From Ruminococcus sp. (lineage in GTDB: Bacteria > Bacillota > Clostridia > Oscillospirales > Ruminococcaceae): a DNA stretch of 17,451 bases. The stretch spans positions 1 through 17,451 of the forward strand of contig JAAVHM010000075.1 of assembly GCA_014799675.1 (NCBI GenBank), written 5' to 3'. The position numbers were made by a program, and so were the translations under genes. Shown here one piece after another: positions 7,501 through 15,077 of this stretch. Every line of letters starts with the position of its first letter. Positions within the stretch are counted from its first letter, which is position 1. The notes under the pieces are model-generated. The model ran no database searches. It was not told the origin of the DNA and worked only from the letters and a program-made list of their open reading frames with translations.

Positions 7501-8463
7501 TCATTGCAATAAAACAACAAGCTCGCTGTAAGTATCGTCAATATTCTTCTGTATTTCCGCAGTGCTTTCGGGCGTTCCGTAGCCTCGGTAAAAGCCTTCT
7601 GTTTTCATGGTAAGATATAAAAGAAGATCGTACCACAATATCCTGCGTTTTTCCGCATATGAAAATTCGGTCTGACCGTATCCTTTCAGCATATTGATAT
7701 TTCTCTTATCGCTTCTGAAAAGTGCGTCGAGCAGCGGTTCTGCCCACATTGCACGCTCCCAGTCGATGATACCGCAAATATGCTTGTCCGCAACAAAAAT
7801 ATTGCCCTCCCACATATCCATATGGGTAAGAGCCGCTTGCTTTACCTCGTCAAAATATTTTTTATCATTTTCAAGAAGCGGAAATATTTCCTCGGGGCTT
7901 GGCTTTATCGGGATATCCCTTGCTTTCATATCGTGCAGGACATTTTCAAAAAGCTTATGTACAAAATCATAGAGACAGTCAAACTGATATTCCTCCGAGC
8001 CGAGGAAGCCAAAACGCGAGTTTGTCACAGAGGCGATACGGCGTTCAACCTGACCGCTTTCAAAATCAAGCTGCGCCAATTCTTCCTCTGTAAAACTGTC
8101 GTGCAGGGAAAAGCAGCTTTGCCCCTCCAAAGCCTCCATAAAAAAATATGTGCCGCTGCATATCGTCCTGCTTTTGTCGTAATACTGCACCTCGGCGGCC
8201 CTTACCGCGCCGCTGTCCCGCATAATCCGCATTGCCCTTACTTCTGTCTCCATCATATTTATTTCGTTTGACAAGTAACCCTCGCTGCTGCCAGAAGCGA
8301 CCTTAAGTATACTCCGGCTGCCGTCTGTAAAATCAATACGGTATGCGGTGTTGCACAAGCCCTCTGTCAGTTCCTCGGCGGTCTTAACGTTTTTTTCGGG
8401 AAATGCTTTTTTTGCCATTTGGCATATTGTTTCAAATGAAAGTTTATTTTTAGTAACTGACAT
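7501..8463 (-). CDS. Small-molecule kinase, APH/choline-kinase fold
   Basis: A 320-residue phosphotransferase of the aminoglycoside/choline/homoserine kinase superfamily, which transfers phosphate from ATP to a hydroxyl of a small molecule. The N-lobe has TEGLCNTAYRIDFTDG and K54 in SILKVAS for ATP. The catalytic loop is HMDMWEGN (H214, D216, N221, fitting HxDxxxxN), and metal-binding D234 is in GIIDWERA. The linker FFMEALEG is also typical. The real substrate is unknown; aminoglycoside resistance should not be assumed from the fold. AGGGAGAA precedes the ATG on the minus strand. It lies 69 bases upstream of the broken toroid gene, which has its own -10-like element. Confidence 0.85.
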   Translation of the reverse strand: MSVTKNKLSFETICQMAKKAFPEKNVKTAEELTEGLCNTAYRIDFTDGSRSILKVASGSSEGYLSNEINMMETEVRAMRIMRDSGAVRAAEVQYYDKSRTICSGTYFFMEALEGQSCFSLHDSFTEEELAQLDFESGQVERRIASVTNSRFGFLGSEEYQFDCLYDFVHKLFENVLHDMKARDIPIKPSPEEIFPLLENDKKYFDEVKQAALTHMDMWEGNIFVADKHICGIIDWERAMWAEPLLDALFRSDKRNINMLKGYGQTEFSYAEKRRILWYDLLLYLTMKTEGFYRGYGTPESTAEIQKNIDDTYSELVVLLQ

Positions 8464-8481
8464 AATTATTTTCTCCCTGCC

Positions 8482-8498
8482 CTTTATTTGAAATAAAG
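8482..8498. promoter_or_regulatory. Palindrome at the kinase transcription start, possible operator
   Basis: CTTTATTT and AAATAAAG are perfect 8-bp arms around one central G, placed immediately after the -10 box of the minus-strand promoter. The position suits a repressor site; no regulator is identified. Confidence 0.45.
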
Positions 8499-8525
8499 TA
8501 TATCACTTAAAGTTTGTAAAGTCAA
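8497..8525 (-). promoter_or_regulatory. Promoter of the kinase gene
   Basis: On the minus strand TTGACT (8520-8525) and TATACT (8497-8502) are 17 bases apart, a near-consensus housekeeping promoter. Predicted start is around 8490, inside the palindrome at 8482-8498. Confidence 0.72.
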
Positions 8526-8553
8526 GGAATTTCAGCCGAAATTTTATAAAAAA

Positions 8554-8581
8554 GCTCCGCTTACAAAAATGCAAGCGGAGC
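8554..8581 (-). terminator. Terminator of the pyruvate phosphate dikinase gene (repeat copy 2)
   Basis: The stem GCTCCGCTT/AAGCGGAGC is followed on the minus strand by TTTTTTATAAAATTT, a classic intrinsic terminator about 33 bases after the dikinase stop codon. Sequence and loop are nearly identical to 6412-6439. Confidence 0.85.
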
Positions 8582-8613
8582 GTAATTTTTTATAAAGACT
8601 TATAGAAGTAAAA

Positions 8614-11244
8614 TTACTTCTGATCCTTGATTGCAGCCTGTGCAGCAGCCAGTCTTGCGATAGGCACGCGGAAAGGCGAGCAGGATACGTAAGTCATGCC
8701 AAGGCTGTGGCAGAACTCAACAGATGTGGGATCGCCGCCGTGCTCACCGCAGATACCGATGTGCATTTCGGGACGAACCTTCTTGCCCATTTCGATAGCC
8801 ATTTTCATGAGCTTGCCAACGCCTGTCTGGTCGAGCTTAGCGAAAGGATCGTTCTCAAAGATCTTAGCGTCATAGTAAGCGTCGAGGAACTTGCCTGCGT
8901 CGTCACGTGAGAAGCCGAAGGTCATCTGTGTAAGGTCGTTTGTACCGAAGCAGAAGAACTCAGCTTCCTTAGCGATCTCGTCAGCTGTAAGAGCAGCACG
9001 AGGAATTTCGATCATTGTACCAACCTCGTACTTGAGGTCTGCGCCTGCGTTCTTGATAACCTCGTCAGCAGTTGCAACAACGATATCCTTAACGTACTTC
9101 AGCTCCTTGATCTCGCCAACCAGCGGGATCATGATCTCGGGTACGATGTTCCAGTCGGGGTGCTTTTTCTTAACATTGATAGCAGCCTTGATAACAGCCT
9201 TTGTCTGCATCTTTGCGATCTCGGGGTATGTTACTGCAAGACGGCATCCTCTGTGACCCATCATTGGGTTGAACTCGTGGAGGGAAGCGATGATAGCCTT
9301 GATAGTATCAACGGACTTGCCCTGTGCCTTTGCGAGAGCCTCAATGTCAGCTTCCTCTGTAGGAACGAATTCGTGGAGAGGAGGATCCAGGAAACGGATT
9401 GTAACGGGGTTGCCCTCGAGAGCTTCATAAAGAGCCTCAAAGTCGCCCTGCTGCATAGGTTCGATCTTGTCAAGTGCAGCTTCTCTCTCTTCAACTGTAT
9501 CGGAGCAGATCATCTCACGGAAAGCAGCGATACGGTCAGCCTCGAAGAACATATGCTCTGTACGGCAGAGACCGATACCCTCTGCGCCAAGCTCGCGAGC
9601 CTTCTGCGCGTCCTTGGGAGTATCTGCGTTTGTTCTTACCTTGAGCTTTCTGTACTTGTCAGCCCAAGCCATAATTCTTCCGAACTCGCCGGCAATTGTA
9701 GCGTCAACGGTAGGGATCTGACCGTCGTAAATGTTACCTGTAGAACCGTCGATAGAGATCCAGTCGCCCTCGTGGTAGGTCTTGCCTGCCAATTCAAACT
9801 TCTTGTTCTCTTCGTCCATATTGATAGCAGCGCAGCCCGATACACAGCAAGTACCCATACCACGTGCAACAACAGCAGCGTGAGAAGTCATACCGCCGCG
9901 AACTGTAAGAATACCCTGTGAAGCCTTCATACCTGTGATATCTTCGGGAGAAGTTTCAAGACGAACAAGAACAACCTTTTCGCCCTTAGCTTTCCATGCC
10001 TCTGCGTCCTCAGCTGTGAATACGATCTTACCGCAAGCAGCTCCGGGAGAAGCGCCGAGACCCTTACCAACAGGAGTTGCAGCCTTAAGAGCAGCAGCGT
10101 CGAACTGTGGGTGGAGAAGTGTATCAAGGTTTCTTGGGTCGATCATAGCAACAGCTTCCTGCTCGGTTCTCATGCCCTCGTCAACGAGGTCGCAGGCGAT
10201 CTTAAGAGCAGCCTGTGCAGTTCTCTTGCCGTTACGTGTCTGGAGCATATAAAGCTTGCCGTGCTCAACGGTGAACTCCATATCCTGCATATCTCTGTAG
10301 TGCTTTTCAAGTGTGGAGCAAACCTCTGTGAACTGCTTGAATGCCTCGGGGAATTTCTGCTCCATTTCGTTGATGTGCATAGGTGTACGAACGCCTGCAA
10401 CAACGTCCTCGCCCTGTGCGTTTGTAAGGAACTCGCCGAAGAGACCCTTTGCGCCTGTAGCGGGGTCACGTGTGAATGCAACGCCTGTACCGCAGTCGTC
10501 GCCCATGTTACCGAATGCCATAGACTGTACGTTTACGGCAGTACCCCAAGAGTAAGGGATATCGTTGTCACGGCGGTAAACGTTAGCACGGGGGTTGTCC
10601 CATGAACGGAAAACAGCCTTTACAGCGCCCATGAGCTGCTCCTTAGGATCGGAGGGGAAGTCCTGACCGATCTTGGACTTGTATTCAGCCTTGAACTGGT
10701 TTGCAAGCTCCTTAAGGTCGTCGGCTGTAAGGTCAACGTCCTGCTTAACGCCCTTCTTTTCTTTCATAGCGTCGATAAGCTGCTCGAAATATTTCTTGCC
10801 GACTTCCATAACAACGTCGGAATACATCTGGATAAATCTTCTGTAGCAGTCCCAAGCCCAGCGGGGATTGTTGGACTGTTTAGCCATTACTTCAACAACG
10901 TCCTCGTTAAGACCGAGGTTAAGGATAGTGTCCATCATACCGGGCATTGAAGCTCTTGCGCCTGAACGAACGGAAACGAGAAGAGGGTTCTCCTTATCGC
11001 CGAATTTCTTTCCTGTGATACCTTCCATTTTGCCGATGTACTCATTGATCTCAGCAAAAATCTCATCATTGATCTTTCTTCCGTCCTCGTAGTACTGAGT
11101 ACACGCCTCGGTAGTGATCGTGAAGCCCTGAGGAACGGGGAGACCGATGTTGGTCATTTCGGCAAGGTTTGCGCCTTTACCGCCCAGGAGCTCTCTCATG
11201 TCTGCATTGCCCTCGGAGAAGAGATAACAATATTTTTTAGCCAT
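8614..11244 (-). CDS. ppdK: Pyruvate, phosphate dikinase
   Basis: An 876-residue enzyme interconverting pyruvate + ATP + Pi with PEP + AMP + PPi in the cytoplasm, used by many anaerobic Clostridia as a PPi-linked glycolytic step. The N-terminal ATP-grasp domain starts with GGKGANLAEM (21-30) and ends with YMLQTRNGKRT. The swivelling domain has the phospho-histidine H455 in GGMTSHAAVVARG. The C-terminal PEP/pyruvate barrel has EGIGLCRTEHMFF, GTNDLTQMTFGFSRDD and catalytic C832 in HIGICGEHGGDP. Length and the positions of H455 and C832 match the Clostridium symbiosum enzyme. The start at 11244 is preceded by GGAGG (minus strand) and begins MAKKYCYLFSEG; the frame stays open 63 codons further upstream, but that part is AT-rich leader. 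The codon use looks strongly selected, as in an abundant protein. Confidence 0.98.
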   Translation of the reverse strand: MAKKYCYLFSEGNADMRELLGGKGANLAEMTNIGLPVPQGFTITTEACTQYYEDGRKINDEIFAEINEYIGKMEGITGKKFGDKENPLLVSVRSGARASMPGMMDTILNLGLNEDVVEVMAKQSNNPRWAWDCYRRFIQMYSDVVMEVGKKYFEQLIDAMKEKKGVKQDVDLTADDLKELANQFKAEYKSKIGQDFPSDPKEQLMGAVKAVFRSWDNPRANVYRRDNDIPYSWGTAVNVQSMAFGNMGDDCGTGVAFTRDPATGAKGLFGEFLTNAQGEDVVAGVRTPMHINEMEQKFPEAFKQFTEVCSTLEKHYRDMQDMEFTVEHGKLYMLQTRNGKRTAQAALKIACDLVDEGMRTEQEAVAMIDPRNLDTLLHPQFDAAALKAATPVGKGLGASPGAACGKIVFTAEDAEAWKAKGEKVVLVRLETSPEDITGMKASQGILTVRGGMTSHAAVVARGMGTCCVSGCAAINMDEENKKFELAGKTYHEGDWISIDGSTGNIYDGQIPTVDATIAGEFGRIMAWADKYRKLKVRTNADTPKDAQKARELGAEGIGLCRTEHMFFEADRIAAFREMICSDTVEEREAALDKIEPMQQGDFEALYEALEGNPVTIRFLDPPLHEFVPTEEADIEALAKAQGKSVDTIKAIIASLHEFNPMMGHRGCRLAVTYPEIAKMQTKAVIKAAINVKKKHPDWNIVPEIMIPLVGEIKELKYVKDIVVATADEVIKNAGADLKYEVGTMIEIPRAALTADEIAKEAEFFCFGTNDLTQMTFGFSRDDAGKFLDAYYDAKIFENDPFAKLDQTGVGKLMKMAIEMGKKVRPEMHIGICGEHGGDPTSVEFCHSLGMTYVSCSPFRVPIARLAAAQAAIKDQK

Positions 11245-11346
11245 TGGTATTACCTCCAAAAAATAATATTTATTCGTATGAGAAGAATATTTGCCAAAAT
11301 AAGGAAATATTTTTGAACGCGTATTTTCGCATACGACCATAAATAT

Positions 11347-11355
11347 ATTATAACA
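11347..11355 (-). promoter_or_regulatory. Probable ppdK promoter (extended -10)
   Basis: TGTTATAAT on the minus strand, about 100 bases before the dikinase start; the -35 region (TGGAAA) is weak. The implied leader of about 95 bases contains an imperfect inverted repeat (TCGTATG at 11274-11280 with CATACGA at 11330-11336) of unknown role. Confidence 0.5.
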
Positions 11356-11407
11356 GATATTCTTTCCATTTTCCATACTGATTGGCAGGAAATTTAAGGG
11401 CATTTTT

Positions 11408-11424
11408 TTGTGCAATTTGCACAA
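11408..11424. promoter_or_regulatory. Dyad TTGTGCA-ATT-TGCACAA, candidate operator
   Basis: Perfect 7-bp arms around three bases, in the spacer between the divergent ppdK and DUF2628-like genes. A T-run lies on its left side, so it is not a terminator for either strand. It sits about 53 bases upstream of the ppdK -10 and 36 bases upstream of the plus-strand -35, where a regulator could affect both. The rest of the 302-base spacer holds the two promoters, a heptamer tandem repeat and otherwise AT-rich sequence. Confidence 0.4.
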
Positions 11425-11459
11425 TAAATCCAAAGCAGAGGAAAAACCTCGGATTTTGC

Positions 11460-11488
11460 TTGAAAAATCTTTCGGATTATGGCATAAT
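11460..11488 (+). promoter_or_regulatory. Promoter of the DUF2628-like gene pair
   Basis: TTGAAA (11460-11465), 17-base spacer, CATAAT (11483-11488). It is placed 59 bases before the first start codon, with the heptamer repeat lying in the leader. Confidence 0.6.
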
Positions 11489-11499
11489 GTATAGTGTAA

Positions 11500-11527
11500 A
11501 GTTGATAGTTGACAGTTGACAGTTTGT
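11500..11527 (+). repeat. Tandem heptamer repeat AGTTGAY
   Basis: AGTTGAT, AGTTGAC, AGTTGAC and AGTTTGT run head to tail in the predicted leader of the first DUF2628-like gene. It may be simple slippage; no function is claimed. Confidence 0.6.
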
Positions 11528-11546
11528 TGGAAAAGGCTGGGTTTTT

Positions 11547-12230
11547 ATGAACAATGAAACGACCTGCGGTCTGAAAAATTCATATATAGAAGCCTACCTC
11601 GGCGAAAAGGAAGCTTCACGCTGTCTGCACGAATGGCAGGGCGGCAGGCTTCGCTTCGATCCTTTTGCGTTTATATTTTCGTTTTTTTACTGTTTCAGAA
11701 AAAAGATGTACAAGGAATTTGCCGTGTTTCTGGCAATTTCCGCAATACTTCCTCTTGCGGCGGGGCTGATCACAGGCGTTGTCAGCGTGCGCTCCGACTA
11801 TAGATATAAAGACGCCGAGCTTTCACAGGTGTTTGACGAGCTTTCGGAACCTGCTATTGCATATTTTACGCACAACAGCAGAAGCTGTCTGCGAGAGCCC
11901 GACGGATTTTATATAAACAACGACCACTCGTTTAATTTCCGTATTGCAAGACTTGCCGCGCTCATAGTGATAAATATTTTCTGCGGGCTGAGCTTCAACC
12001 GTCTGTATAAAAGAAAAACCGAAAAGGAAATTTTGAAGCAGCTTTCACTTATAAAGACTGACGATGAAGCCGCACAGGAAAATATTCTGCGGAAAGCCGG
12101 CAGGGAGCTTAAATGTCCCGATATCGGAAACGTTTTTGTTTTTCTGCTGTGGGCTGCGCTTGTTTCCGCACCGTTTTTGCAAATGGTGTTTGAACCGCTT
12201 ATGCTGTATTTTTATGTCAAAGCTATGTAA
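11547..12230 (+). CDS. DUF2628-like membrane protein, paralog 1
   Basis: A 227-residue integral membrane protein of unknown function. The stretch FDPFAFIFSFFYCFRKKMYKE (from residue 38) resembles the signature of DUF2628 proteins (Phe-x-x-Ala-Phe, aromatic run, then RKMY). Likely membrane segments are about 39-50, 58-80, 132-150 and 194-222; the loop between the second and third would hold about 50 polar residues. A cytoplasmic-looking helix between segments 3 and 4 (YKRKTEKEILKQLSLIKTDDE) is conserved in the paralog. It is followed after 19 bases by a second copy, so the two form a tandem pair, probably in one transcript. No clear Shine-Dalgarno is seen before the ATG; GGAAAAGG lies about 11 bases upstream. 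Confidence 0.72.
   Translation: MNNETTCGLKNSYIEAYLGEKEASRCLHEWQGGRLRFDPFAFIFSFFYCFRKKMYKEFAVFLAISAILPLAAGLITGVVSVRSDYRYKDAELSQVFDELSEPAIAYFTHNSRSCLREPDGFYINNDHSFNFRIARLAALIVINIFCGLSFNRLYKRKTEKEILKQLSLIKTDDEAAQENILRKAGRELKCPDIGNVFVFLLWAALVSAPFLQMVFEPLMLYFYVKAM
11556..11607 (+). repeat. 52-nt exact direct repeat, copy 1
   Basis: From GAAACGACCTGCGG to CCTCGGCGAAA, identical base for base to 12259-12310, at the 5' ends of the two DUF2628-like genes. Identity falls off sharply on the 3' side. Confidence 0.95.
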
Positions 12231-12249
12231 AACGCAAAGGAGTTTTCTT

Positions 12250-12996
12250 ATGAACAGCGAAACGACCTGCGGTCTGAAAAATTCATATATAGAAGCCTAC
12301 CTCGGCGAAAGGGAAGCCGAAAGATGTATACGCAAATGGCGCAGGCTTGAAAAAAGACATTGGATAAGCTTCAACCCTGCGGCATGGCTGTTCTCCTTTT
12401 TGTGGCTGTTCCATAAGAAAATGCACAGGGAATTTGCCGTGTTTTTGGCGGCGTTCCTTATCATGCCCGTTATTGTGGGCGGCGTTGTGGGGGTAAGCAA
12501 AATGGAGGGTGACATTACCCCGAAAGCAGTTTACTTGGAATTGCGGAGAATACCCGTTGAATACGGCGAAACAACGTACGGTACCTGCATATATGAGTAC
12601 AAAGCATTGGAAAGAATGCAGCAGTACTTCCGTGAAAGTCCAATGTATATCAATCTGCTTCGTCCTTTGATTGGCATTGACGCAGGGTTTGGTTTCTTTT
12701 TGGTAAACAGCGAGCCTGCGTTTTATTACGGACTTTTCAGGGTGCTGACAATGGCTGTGCTGAATATTTTTCTCGGCGTGTACGGCAACAGGCTGTATTT
12801 CCGAAGCGTACGCGGGAGAATTTTACGACAGCTTGCGGATATGAGTACCGACGAGGAAAGCAGCCGTCTGCGTATTCTGGAAAAGTCGGGCAGGGAAAAT
12901 GCTTTTAAAATTCAGCAAATGAAGCTTGCGCCGCTTTTTGCATTGGTATGCGTGATACTGCCGTTCTTTTACGACGCGATATGTATTATATACTAA
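12250..12996 (+). CDS. DUF2628-like membrane protein, paralog 2
   Basis: A 248-residue paralog of the preceding protein. Residues 4-20 (ETTCGLKNSYIEAYLGE) are identical in both, and HWISFNPAAWLFSFLWLFHK (37-56) is an even better DUF2628-like signature. Membrane segments are about 43-55, 62-82, 159-180 and 225-246. The extracytoplasmic loop (about 83-158) is longer than in paralog 1 and unrelated in sequence. The start at 12250 is set by AAAGGAG upstream and by alignment with paralog 1; the frame is open further up to 12064, but that overlaps the first gene. Function unknown; hetero-oligomer formation with paralog 1 is possible but unsupported. Confidence 0.72.
   Translation: MNSETTCGLKNSYIEAYLGEREAERCIRKWRRLEKRHWISFNPAAWLFSFLWLFHKKMHREFAVFLAAFLIMPVIVGGVVGVSKMEGDITPKAVYLELRRIPVEYGETTYGTCIYEYKALERMQQYFRESPMYINLLRPLIGIDAGFGFFLVNSEPAFYYGLFRVLTMAVLNIFLGVYGNRLYFRSVRGRILRQLADMSTDEESSRLRILEKSGRENAFKIQQMKLAPLFALVCVILPFFYDAICIIY
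12259..12310 (+). repeat. 52-nt exact direct repeat, copy 2
   Basis: The second copy, encoding the same residues in the same frame. The absence of even synonymous differences contrasts with the divergence of the rest of the genes. Confidence 0.95.
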
Positions 12997-13045
12997 TTAA
13001 TAATTATGGTGTTCGCAGCAAACCAATGTTGTGAGGATAGAAAAT

Positions 13046-13504
13046 ATGGAATATACTTTTAGAAAATGTAATGAAACAGATATTAAATTTATATACAAAT
13101 TAAAAGAGAAGTGCTTTAAATGGTTTGTAGAAAAAATATACGGCTGGAATGAACAATTGCAAATCAAATTAACGCAAAAAGAAATGAATGAACACATGGC
13201 TGATATGAATATCATTCAGCATGAAAATACAGATATAGGTGTATTTACTTTCTATTATGATGATAACGGTGACGCGTGCGTCGGAATGTTTGCGATATTG
13301 CCCGATTATCAAGGGAAAGGAATAGGAACACAAATTCTGACAAATGTTTTGGAAGAGAATAAAAATGTGAGAATTTATTTAAAAACATATAGAGAAAATC
13401 CTGCGAGAAATCTTTATCAAAGAGTAGGCTTCAGGAAATATGATGAAACAGAAACCCATTGGTTAATGGAGCGACAAGCCCTGATCAGTCAGGCGGTTGA
13501 TTAA
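13046..13504 (+). CDS. GNAT-family N-acetyltransferase
   Basis: A 152-residue acetyl-CoA-dependent acetyltransferase. Motif A is visible as GMFAILPDYQGKGIGTQIL (Q89-GKGIGT, the pyrophosphate-binding loop), followed by motif B with ENPARNLYQRVGFRKYDE. Substrate unknown; the closest general type is the small single-domain amine or amino-group acetyltransferases. The start at 13046 is preceded at 8 bases by TGAGGA; a GTG at 13031 in the same frame would overlap that site and is rejected. Base composition is very AT-rich (about 30 percent G+C by hand count), in sharp contrast to glmU and the genes before it, suggesting recent acquisition. It ends 31 bases before glmU. Confidence 0.9.
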   Translation: MEYTFRKCNETDIKFIYKLKEKCFKWFVEKIYGWNEQLQIKLTQKEMNEHMADMNIIQHENTDIGVFTFYYDDNGDACVGMFAILPDYQGKGIGTQILTNVLEENKNVRIYLKTYRENPARNLYQRVGFRKYDETETHWLMERQALISQAVD

Positions 13505-13535
13505 ATTGTTTTAAACAAAAAGGAGAAAATTTTTT

Positions 13536-14927
13536 ATGAGCAACACATCTTCCTGCGCCGTCATTCTGGCGGGAGGACAGGGAAAACGAATGAAGTCGGA
13601 GCTGCCTAAGCCCATGTTTGAAGTCCTCGGCGAACCTATGCTGGAGTGGGTAATGACAGCCTGCGAAAATGCGGACGTTAATGATATGTGTATTGTAACG
13701 GGTTACAATGCCGAGGTCATTGAAAATTACATAGGCGACCGCTGTACCACTGTTTATCAGCCCCAGCGTATGGGTACGGGTCATGCTGTTATGATGGCTG
13801 TGGATTGGCTGAAGGAACGCCTTGACAGCAACGTTCTTATTGTCTGCGGGGACTCGCCTTTTATCGACAGCGAGACTATTACTTCCGCTTTGAAACAGCA
13901 TATTGAGCAGGACAATGCCGTTACAATTATTACCGCAAAGGTGGATAACCCCAAGGGCTACGGCAGAATGCTAAGAGGCAAAAACGGCGTTACGGGAATT
14001 GTTGAGGAAAAGGACGCTACCGAAGAACAGAAAGCCATATGCGAGATAACCTCGGGGGCTTACTGGTTCAAGACGGAACGTCTCCTTGAAGCTTTGGACG
14101 AGATAAAGCCCAACAACTCGCAAGGTGAATATTACCTTACCGATTCGGTGTACATACTTATAAATCACGGCTTCCGCGCGGACGCTTACATTTGCCCCAA
14201 TCCAAACGTTGTTTTGGGCGCAAACGACCGCAAGGGTCTTTTAATGCTGAACAACGTGGCAAGGAACGCTGTGATCGAAAGACTTCTTAACGACGGCGTT
14301 GAGTTTACCTGCACCGACGGCGTGACTATCGGCAGGAACGTTGTTATCGGAGCAGGTACGAAAATCTTGCAGGGGACTATTATAAAGGGCGATACCGTTA
14401 TCGGCGGGGACTGCGTGATAGGTCCCAACTGCCTTATTGACGACTGCACCGTGGGAAGCGGGGTCGTGCTGAACAGCGTTCAGGCGTATCAGTCCCAGAT
14501 CGACGATAACGCGAAAATCGGTCCGTTCGTGCATATCAGACCCAACAGCCATATTATGGCAAAGGTCAAGATAGGCGATTTTGTGGAAGTTAAAAATTCC
14601 ACTATCGGCGAAAGGACTTCCGTTGCTCACCTTACTTACATTGGGGACAGCGACGTTGGTTCAAACGTAAACTTCGGCTGCGGCGTTGTTACCGTCAATT
14701 ACGACGGAGAGAAAAAGCACCGCATTTCCATAGACGACAACGCTTTTATAGGCTGTAATACAAATCTTATTTCCCCGGTAAAGGTGGGCAAAAGCGCATA
14801 TACCGCGGCGGGTACGACTGTTACAAAGGACGTCCCCGACGGCGCGCTTGCTATTGAGAGAGGGGAACTTCACTTCAAGGACGGCTTCGGCGACAAGCGG
14901 CTTAAACAAAGAAACAGCAAAAAGTAA
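13536..14927 (+). CDS. glmU: Bifunctional UDP-GlcNAc pyrophosphorylase / glucosamine-1-P acetyltransferase
   Basis: A 463-residue enzyme making UDP-GlcNAc, the precursor of peptidoglycan and other glycans, in two steps in the cytoplasm. The N-terminal uridyltransferase domain (about 5-230) begins LAGGQGKRMKSELPKPM (11-27) and has QRMGTGHAV and CGDSPF. The C-terminal left-handed beta-helix (about 255-445) shows hexapeptide repeats such as IGRNVVIGAGTKI, the catalytic H365 in VAHLTYIGDSDVG, and NYDGEKKHR (388-396). Length is close to the usual 455 or so. AAGGAG lies upstream of the ATG. The order glmU, one extra gene, prs follows the common Firmicutes glmU-prs neighbourhood with an insertion. 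Confidence 0.97.
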   Translation: MSNTSSCAVILAGGQGKRMKSELPKPMFEVLGEPMLEWVMTACENADVNDMCIVTGYNAEVIENYIGDRCTTVYQPQRMGTGHAVMMAVDWLKERLDSNVLIVCGDSPFIDSETITSALKQHIEQDNAVTIITAKVDNPKGYGRMLRGKNGVTGIVEEKDATEEQKAICEITSGAYWFKTERLLEALDEIKPNNSQGEYYLTDSVYILINHGFRADAYICPNPNVVLGANDRKGLLMLNNVARNAVIERLLNDGVEFTCTDGVTIGRNVVIGAGTKILQGTIIKGDTVIGGDCVIGPNCLIDDCTVGSGVVLNSVQAYQSQIDDNAKIGPFVHIRPNSHIMAKVKIGDFVEVKNSTIGERTSVAHLTYIGDSDVGSNVNFGCGVVTVNYDGEKKHRISIDDNAFIGCNTNLISPVKVGKSAYTAAGTTVTKDVPDGALAIERGELHFKDGFGDKRLKQRNSKK

Positions 14928-14961
14928 TTAATAATGAATAATTATTATAGCAAACCTATGA

Positions 14962-15020
14962 AATTGTAGGGGCGGGGTTTCCCCGCCCGCCGCGGGACGG
15001 GAAACCCGTCCCCTACAAAT
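14962..15020. repeat. Composite palindrome (REP-like), two hairpins in mirror image
   Basis: Outer arms ATTGTAGG and CCTACAAAT enclose two hairpins, GGCGGGG-TTT-CCCCGCC and GGGACGGG-AAA-CCCGTCCC, which are also imperfect complements of one another. The GC-rich core stands out in an AT-rich spacer. It may act as a terminator or attenuator between glmU and the next gene, or be a dispersed extragenic repeat; the TGTAGGG-GGCGGG theme recurs at 17399-17422. Confidence 0.8.
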
Positions 15021-15077
15021 TATGTTAATATATTTTAAGGATCGCTATAATTAAAAATTAAAGGAGCGTTCTAAATA

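Noticed and set aside
7501..8463. Aminoglycoside resistance gene
   Set aside because: The fold fits a broad kinase superfamily and nothing in the sequence or context shows an antibiotic substrate.
9160..9921. A 253-codon open frame antisense to ppdK
   Set aside because: It is a shadow of the highly biased codons of ppdK; composition and lack of a ribosome binding site do not support a gene. The same holds for the other antisense frames in GH35, GH13 and glmU.
11245..11433. A 63-codon upstream extension of pyruvate phosphate dikinase
   Set aside because: It is AT-rich leader containing the probable promoter; the start at 11244 has GGAGG and gives the exact family length.
12064..12249. An upstream extension of the second DUF2628-like gene
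   Set aside because: It overlaps the first paralog in another frame; alignment of the two paralogs and the AAAGGAG site place the start at 12250.
13031..13045. GTG start for the acetyltransferase
   Set aside because: It overlaps the likely ribosome binding site TGAGGA that serves the ATG at 13046.
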